Below the pieces are notes generated by a model, which was not told the origin of the DNA, searched no databases, and saw nothing but the letters and a program-made list of their open reading frames with translations. Shown one piece after another: positions 57,128 to 64,000 of a stretch of 64,000 nucleotides of DNA (within the stretch, counting starts at the first letter, position 1; every line of letters begins with the position of its first letter). The stretch spans positions 62,001-126,000 of the forward strand of contig JALJCO010007894.1 in assembly GCA_023101725.1 (NCBI GenBank). The letters are read 5' to 3'. The position numbers were made by a program, and so were the translations under genes. This DNA is from Atherinomorus stipes (lineage: Eukaryota > Chordata > Actinopteri > Atheriniformes > Atherinidae).

Positions 57128-57725
57128 TAAAGGATAACTTTCTTTTTTTTTCCAACCTTAACCTTATTTGTAGGAGTATTTACGTGCATTTACTCACCAG
57201 CAATTTCTCCATCCCTTTGACTCCTTCGGAAGATATTACGTTGAGTCGCCCTTCAGTGTACATCCAGTATAATGGTGTAGAAGGGGCCACTATAGAAGCC
57301 ATCATCTGCAGCAAAGCTCCTTGATTTTCACCAATACTTTAAACCTAGGTTTGGCAATGTTGGAAAAATGGTTCGAGCAAGCGACATTTTAATAACACAC
57401 ACCACCCGAAACCACGCCTTCAGAGTACAGGGACATGTAAGCAGATGTTTTACGAGCAGGTTAACGATAACAGCCGGGTGGATAGCTCGTTAGCTTGATA
57501 GTAAACAGCTGGAAAACCACGTTTCTAAAGGCTTAACTTCACTCACCTCCAAATCCTTCTGCAGTGTAAAAAGTCCACATTGCAAACGTCAACACTACAG
57601 AGACTTAATCCTAATCTGCTGTTTTGGGTTTGTTTGTTTCGGGGTTTTTTGGCGCAGCAGCAGTTAGCAGTCCGTTAGCTATATTTGTTTACAATTAGTG
57701 GCGCACAGGGGTGTCACGTGGAGGA
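57128..57725 (+). mobile_element. possible TTAA-family element
   Basis: TTTTAAAGGATAACTTTC at 57125 has the TTAAAGGR start of T2-like elements, and the following sequence contains motifs familiar from fish repeats. The opposite end was not found. Confidence 0.3.
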
Positions 57726-57979
57726 AGGTGAAAGGGGAGGGACAGACATAAAGGCATTGATTTGTTCTTTCTATAAGTTACGAATTATAAATTCCTGCCT
57801 TTTGGTGCGAATAGCAGGGGTTGGCCAGAGTCTTTACGGACCTGCAGCTCTCACAGAGGTCTGACTTTTTTCCTTCTTTTTTATGAATACATGATGTGTT
57901 GATACTGTCAGGATGGAAGGACCATTTCACCCAGTATAACAAAAAGTGTTTCTGAGCAGGATTACCAACTCTGGCGTTC

Positions 57980-58205
57980 AGTAGAAAGAACGAAAGAACA
58001 AGTACTATTGTCCTGTGAGTCCAGATTTAGCTTTCTGTTAGTTCTCCAGGTGTTGTAAACACTTTTCAGGGCCGCGTATTCATGATGCGCGCTTTCGTAG
58101 CCCAGCTGAGAAGAGCAGCCCGCTACCCAGTTAACAACAAAAACACAATTTTTGAAACTCTGAACCCACAGGACAGTAGTACTCGTTCGTTCTTTTACTG
58201 CAGAT
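57980..58205. mobile_element. imperfect palindrome of about 220 bases
   Basis: AGTAGAAAGAACGAAAGAAC with AAGTACTATTGTCCTGTGAG at the left pairs in inverse with CACAGGACAGTAGTACTCGT and TCGTTCTTTTACT at the right. Arms are about 45 bases. The minus-strand frame across it (57962-58282) is unrecognised. Confidence 0.6.
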
Positions 58206-59197
58206 AATGCCTTATAAAGACCAATCCGGCCAAACGACACAGCTACACTGTCCGCCATTGCCACAGTGGCGTTTCTGTACATGTGTAATTAGAACAGATG
58301 AGAATCTGACTTTTTTCTTACCAAAATGGAGGAAATCTGGAAGGACGTCACATTCCTGGTTGTTAGAACATCAGAGGAAAACTTAAATGTGGTAATGAGT
58401 GAATAAGAAGATCACGGACATTTATTTCAAGAAGATTTCTACTGTCTGTGACAACACTGGACGGTGCTGCTCAGTCCACTGATGTCAGTGTGTTCGTATC
58501 AGGAGGAATATCGGCCAATCAGAGCAGAGGAGGAATAACTTACTGCCACAGTGGAGAAAACACTGGATTTAATCCCCAACAACAAAAACACGGTAAATTA
58601 TGGTGAACACTCATTAATCTGACACTTTCTTTCACGTATCTATGCTTCCGAAAATGATGCACCGCATAACGTTTTCATGCTAGCTAATGCTAACTGAGAC
58701 AGCTGTGGTGTTGCTGAGAGTTAATGACTAATCTGGGAGATATTGTGAAATATAAGGTTATTTGCTCTGATCAGGGCAACGTTGGGACCAGAAAATAAAA
58801 ACAGTTCAGTTGCAAACACGAATGGATCAGGAAGACGGTGTCCTGCAGCCTTTAGTTTCATCTGTACGTGGTCTGTACAGTCCTTAAACAAAACCAAAAG
58901 CCAAAAATGTGATAACATAGAAAAGTAACCACCTTTGAAAGAGTTTCATTTTTTTAAACTTTCATAAGTAATCATGAGATGTGCGTGTTATTCCAGTGTG
59001 GCTTGTCATCAAAGCCAGTTTCCGGAGATGAATAATAGTTTAAATTAATGCTCCGATGTAAAAAAAAAAAAAAAAAGTCAGAATACTCTAGAGATCTCTG
59101 GATAACATACTTTTAGGTTATCATGACCTTAGACGACTGTCTAACGTTGTAAATCCAGATATTCATGCTGCTTTCCACGTTGGCAGATACGAGGTAA
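58206..59197. other. unannotated sequence
   Basis: No repeats or genes recognised. A run of 16 A at about 59061. Confidence 0.35.
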
Positions 59198-59367
59198 TAG
59201 GGGATTATCACGCTTACCGGAAGTTCCCGGTATTTGAGCACTTCCTCTTCCGGGCCACGTTAACGACAGCCGTTCCTGCTCTGTTATACTGTTTAAATCG
59301 GATAAACTCCAAACATACTTCAGTTTTCATTCCAGACTGAAGTGATACTGGATCAAAAGAAAGTTAT
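59198..59367 (-). mobile_element. single arm of the fold-back family at 21905-22994
   Basis: TAGGGGATTATCACGCTTAC, 'ttcccggtatttgagcactt', 'gttaacgacagccgttcctg' and 'ccagactgaagtgatact' match the inverted right arm of 21905-22994. The copy stops abruptly at GGATCAAAAG. Confidence 0.8.
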
Positions 59368-60920
59368 CCTTTAATTCTCTTGGCGGCTGCCAAACAGTTT
59401 AGTAAATTGTCACCACCTTGTGGTGGTAGAAACAAATTACTGGTTAAAAGAAAACAGTTCCATATCTAGATGATTGACGCTTAAAGTTCAAAAATCATTA
59501 CCCATCCCTCATTTTTGTAGCTTTTTAAAGTCACATTGGCTGCTCAAAGCACTTCTGGTGTACAAATCACATTCACCTATTCACACTCTCTAAGGCTTTG
59601 CAGCTTTTTTTTTTCTTCATCACAGTCACACACCGATTAATGCATCAAAGGCAAAATGGAGAGCTGTCCAAGGACACTTAAACACTACATTGCAAGTGAT
59701 TTTGACCATAAATTCACGGTATAATCGGAATGCTTCAGGGTGCAAGGGTCACAGCACATAGTAGAGAGAGAATGTCATAACCTGAAAGTTCAGGCTTGAA
59801 ATCCCTTCAAACTTGGTTGTTTAAAACAATATGACGGTCCAAACCATGACAAAAATTAAGTATGCATATTTTTCTTCTCTGAATCTCTAAGGGGGAATAA
59901 AATATGCAGTGTAACACAGATTTTAGACTGAGGGAGATGTGTGTTTAAGGAACCAGAAAGTCTAAAATGGGTTGAAGACCTGAATATTTAACCACAGCAC
60001 TAATTATAAGTGGAGAAGACAGTCAGCCAGTCAGTTAATCAATTCAGTTGATCTGATCTCTCGCCACCAGCAAACACTGATGGAAAAACTGGGACCTTTT
60101 TTAAATTCAGTCATTTTAATCAGGTTGATTGTTGCAGCAGACAGAAGGAGAATCAGACCCGGTCTTCCTGACAGATAAAGAGAGGCAGGTGTTCACTCAG
60201 TCAGACAAACACTGTGACATATAGCAGATGTTGATGTTCACGGATGTTGGACCGTAGTAACACCCCTGCCAACCTGGTTGTCATTTTGATTGTGTTTGAT
60301 TCTGTTATAGCTTTGTGATGGTCTCCGAGTGCTCGTGCTGTCAATGTTGATGCGTGCAGGTCTCACCTGCTGGCAGACTGTTTATTAAAAACAGCTGATG
60401 TGCCCACTGAGCAGTTATAATGTTTTTCCATCATCTGCACACTGCAGACGTTCATTTAACGACAAGGATGTTGGAAATGAGAAGACTTCGTGTTAATGAA
60501 GCATGCTCCTGTGCTGTCAGTGATCCAAATTTACACTGTAGATACAGAAACAATTAATCAAACAGACTACAAACAAGTAGCTCAATCAAAAATTAAAAAA
60601 TAGCTTTATACAGTTAACTGCACAAATGTTTAAATAATATTACAGTAACTCTTTCAGAGTAATTCCAACAACATTGAGAGTAAAATGCCTCCTGATGACC
60701 AGCAGTCCTGGTGAAAATATTCAGAGTTACTCAGGGAGACCCCGCCCTCTTCAGCTTGAATATTTCCCACCATGCTTTGTGACTCCCCTTGTTCAGTCCT
60801 GTGTCAAGTGCATCCGTTTAAGTTTCCTTGGTGTGTGAGTACTGAACAGGCTCTAATTGGGGGAAAGTTGAAAATGACGAATGACTCAAATTATAAAGAT
60901 CTTTTTGACAATTATCAGAA
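59368..60920. other. unannotated sequence, 1.5 kb
   Basis: No convincing element ends or coding frames. Looks single copy. Confidence 0.4.
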
Positions 60921-61680
60921 TCTGATAAGCTACCACCATCATGTGATACAGAAGCTAGAATCTGATAGGCTACCACCATCATGTGATACAGAAGCTAGAA
61001 TCTGATAGGCTACCACCATCATGTGACACAGAAGCTAGAATCTGATAGGCTACCACCATCATGTGATACAGAAGCTAGAATCTGATAGGCTACCACCATC
61101 ATGTGATACAGAAGCTAGAATCTGATAGGCTACCACTATCGCGCGATACAGAAGCTAGAATCTGATAGGCTACCACCATCATGTGATGCAGCAGCTAGAA
61201 TCTGATAGGCTACCACCATCATGTGATACAGAAGCTAGAATCTGATAGGCTACCACCATCATGTGATACAGAAGCTAGAATCTGATAGGCTACCACCATC
61301 ATGTGATACAGAAGCTAGAATCTGATAGGCTACCACCATCATGTGATACAGAAGCTAGAATCTGATAGGCTACCACCATCATGTGATACAGAAGCTAGAA
61401 TCTGATAGGCTACCACTATCGCGCGATACAGAAGCTAGAATCTGATAGGCTACCACCATCATGTGATACAGAAGCTAGAATCTGATAGGCTACCACCATC
61501 ATGTGATACAGAAGCTAGAATCTGATAGGCTACCACCATCATGTGATACAGAAGCTAGAATCTGATAGGCTACCACTATCGCGCGATACAGAAGCTAGAA
61601 TCTGATAGGCTACCACCATCATGTGATGCAGCAGCTAGAACCTGATAGGCTACCACCATCATGTGATGCAGAAGCTAGAA
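60921..61680 (+). repeat. 40-base satellite-like array, 19 units
   Basis: Nineteen contiguous 40-base units start TCTGATAGGCTACCACCATC and end ATGTGATACAGAAGCTAGAA. Most are identical. A CTATCGCGCGATA variant marks units 6, 13 and 17. A GATGCAGCAG variant marks units 7 and 18, each directly after a CGCG unit. Units 1, 3 and 19 carry single changes. There are no spacers. The flanking sequence after the array matches 10263-10409. Confidence 0.97.
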
Positions 61681-61840
61681 TCCTTTTATTACCTAAAATT
61701 CTCAGAAGTGGAAAAAATGACATGTTTTGTATCTGTACAGTGGTATCGTGATACTCCAAAAAGTATCAATTCCGATATTTTGTCATGCTGGTATCGAAGT
61801 ATCAACCCCAGGGTATCAATACTGTATGCATCCCTATCCT
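61681..61840 (+). mobile_element. right part of a hAT copy bearing the 40-base array
   Basis: 'ttattacctaaaattctcag', 'catgttttgtatctgtacag' and 'cagggtatcaatactgtatg' followed by CATCCCTA match the right third of 9788-10409. Confidence 0.75.
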
Positions 61841-61944
61841 ACACCTAATTGAAAAGTAAATAAATCAAATGTGACAAACACATGTATTATGACAAATTTA
61901 AACCAACATCCGCTACTCATTTCTGAATTCATTATGTTTGTCAC

Positions 61945-62110
61945 TTACTACCGTAGCAAGAGTGACCGACAGGCAATTCAACAGGTAAAAGGTGAGGCCG
62001 GTAAATCAAAGTGATTGATTGGCGAGAGTAGTGATACAGAAGCGGCACAGTTTACAGTGATACTGTAGCTAACAATCATTCTGCTAGCAGTCAGCGACGT
62101 TCAGACAATA
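61945..62110 (+). mobile_element. TTAA element family X, fragment C
   Basis: 'cttactaccgtagcaagagt', 'attcaacaggtaaaaggtga' and 'ctgctagcagtcagcgacgt' match 18150-18340 and 34440-34600. Both ends are missing. Confidence 0.65.
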
Positions 62111-62247
62111 ACATCAGACAATGGCCAGACACACCTGTTGTCATGGTTACTGAGGTCAGACACACATCAGTTTGTCCAATAATGATAGAATAGGAAGTAG
62201 TGGGGTTGTGCATTAAGCCCATTGACACAAAAATTCAACACTAACAG

Positions 62248-62345
62248 TGTGTTCAGACCAAACGTGATTTGAGCGTCGAGGGCGTCAGGTTTACATGCAA
62301 AGTCAACGGCCGACGCCATCGAGGAGGCGTCGAAAACTTGTATGT
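62248..62345. repeat. GTGTGTTCAGACCAAACG-type repeat end
   Basis: GTGTGTTCAGACCAAACGTG followed by CGTCGAGGGCGTC and its near-inverse GACGCCATCGAGGAGGCGTC resembles a common fish repeat. Single end only. Confidence 0.4.
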
Positions 62346-63056
62346 GTAATTTCAAGATTAAATATCATCTAAACGGATGAGTTACAAAAGTTTTGTCCTG
62401 CTTGTTATGAGTTTCAGCCTCTATTGACTGAAGCTTTCAGCCAATCAGCATTCGACCAAACTGCATAATCATCTCTGAGAGCTACTGTATACATTTCTAG
62501 GACCTTGGAGGATTACACATTTATCTGTCTCTGTTGAAAAAAAAAATACCCATTATTCTTCACTGTGGACAGAAATCTCCACAAAAATATGAAACAGCGT
62601 TAAGAAGGGAGACACAGAGTGATGAGTTACCACATATAAAGTCAGGAGAGACCCTCAAGTTCCCGTAAAGCAAAAAAAAAGTGATCTCGGGTATAAATTG
62701 GACAGCAAAAAGCCTGCAGTTGAGGTCACAAGTACGAGGAGAATTCCCACTTACTTTGAAAAATGAGTTTCAGGCCCCAGCTGGCAGAGTAGTCGTCTGT
62801 CCGACTACATGCACGGTTATCTGTGATCAAAGGGAAACACATCCACCGCCTGTAACTGCGCTGTAGTTAATAAACTCCTACATTCAGAGAAAGATGCGTT
62901 GCAGATGGAAGTTTATTGATTTAATATGACAGACTAAAGAAAAAGCTGAAAGAGTAGAGCATTTGCTCCCAGACGACAGCCAGCTTACAGCTTGTTCGCA
63001 CAATTTAACCCAGCTTATCTCTACAGGCTTTGCATTGCTCCAGCATCCACACACAC

Positions 63057-63088
<32 letters not shown>

Positions 63089-64000
63089 GTGCCGTACATA
63101 CATATAAAAGATAATTATTTATGTGAGACACCACAACAGGTTCTGGTTGTGGTTAATGTTAAAGTAATTTCTTCCTCCCTTCAACAGGAAAATAGAGCTG
63201 TGGTAGTGTGTTACGGGAGGTGAGATAAGGGTGAGAGACGTGGTGAGGGCGGGAGAGAAAACGGAGAGAGAGGGAGCAGAGAGGACGACATAGTGCTGCA
63301 TTGCAGCAGCAGAGCCAACGGACGTTCCAACTTCGTGAAGCGGGGGCCCCGTGTTCGCCGTGACGACCCGATCTGAGCCGTAACTTAAAGGTTCCCCGCC
63401 TTTGAAGATAATCACGTATGACCCAGCGGAGGGAAAAGGACACTTAGTCAGACACATTATGGCCCCTTTATCAGCCTTTAAGTCTGCGGTCGTATCTCAA
63501 GTTCGTTTATCTTTGGCTCGGCTCTGTAGGGTAATAATGCTGGGGGCGGCAGGGGAACCGGGAGACCTGCGTTTATGGGCTATCTGTCCCTGTGTTTGCT
63601 TTCACTGGCTATGAACTTTGTTTTAATCTTGTCCAGCAGCAGAGTTGGAGATGAAGACGATAACTTTGTAAACTTGTGAGAGACCGGGGGCTACATGAGC
63701 CAAAGATGAAAACAGGAGGAGGAAACTAACTCTTTCGCCTGAATTTGTCCAAACACTGACTCCTTTATCTGGTGATGTAATGCTGAAGCATGCAGCAGGA
63801 GGTGCGGTTTGTTCCCATGTGGTCGGAAAAACAACCACAAACAGCTCAAATCTTAAAGTGTTCTGCTTAATCCCGAGTAAACTCGGTGCTGCATTGCTGA
63901 GAGACGGAGGAGCCAGTCGGAGAGGGAGGTGGGGAAGGGCATCGCTGTGGGGACACTGCTGCATCCAGTCAGCCAGCCGCTGAGCCAGCCAGCACAAACA
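62346..64000. other. unannotated; microsatellite and CpG-containing patch
   Basis: A CA/TA microsatellite lies at 63049-63087. The stretch 63300-63580 is richer in CpG and could be regulatory, but no gene or promoter motif set is supported. Short frames are not recognised. Confidence 0.35.

Noticed and set aside
60921..61680. CRISPR-like array
   Set aside because: Units are contiguous 40-mers without spacers, in a eukaryotic genome, and derive from a hAT element.
63300..63580. CpG island promoter
   Set aside because: CpG is only modestly enriched by eye and no transcription signals or adjoining exon were found.

Overview
The window looks like intergenic or intronic DNA from a ray-finned (teleost) fish. 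This rests on its transposon content: an L1/Tx1-type LINE, two decayed Tc1-like transposons, many non-autonomous hAT and Tc1/mariner elements, TTAA-flanked elements beginning AGG (T2/Kolobok-like), fold-back elements, and CA, TA and TC microsatellites on an AT-rich background. No complete host protein-coding gene was recognised. The best host-gene hint is an 84-base open exon-like segment on the minus strand at 54717-54800 with good splice signals.

Layout. 1-16000: mostly single-copy-looking AT-rich DNA carrying a repeat (1690-2510) with an expanded 21-base array, three clean non-autonomous elements (3101-3703, 6645-7248, 9788-10409; the last two are hAT with 8-base duplications), and a 1.1 kb purine-rich 11-base minisatellite (11175-12299) inside a hAT-like element. 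16000-18540: a stack of nested insertions, ending in a PIF/Harbinger-like element inside a CAAGACC element inside a TTAA element. 19723-23113: another nest holding a hAT-like element, a dead Tc1-like transposon and a multi-block fold-back. 24000-38000: a palindromic element, a second dead Tc1-like transposon with about 200-base inverted repeats, more hAT and mariner-type elements, and intervening unannotated DNA. 38398-47239: one 8.8 kb LINE insertion, bounded by an exact 11-base target duplication, with a truncated ORF1, a frameshifted ORF2 (endonuclease, reverse transcriptase, C-terminal cysteine motif) and a very unusual 3.9 kb G-rich 3' region. 47475-48704: two TTAA elements sharing a single TTAA. 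48800-59400: further nested elements, including an 857-base fold-back with flanking TTAA (53449-54305). 60921-61680: nineteen copies of a 40-base unit that also occurs once inside the hAT element at 9788-10409.

The elements are mostly independent insertions and do not form a pathway. Two themes stand out. Several dispersed elements here have had one short internal unit amplified into a tandem array. Insertions are also heavily nested, so relative ages can be read from which element interrupts which. Long open frames in the arrays and in the G-rich LINE tail are composition artefacts and are not annotated as genes. Family names are by motif recognition only; no database was consulted.
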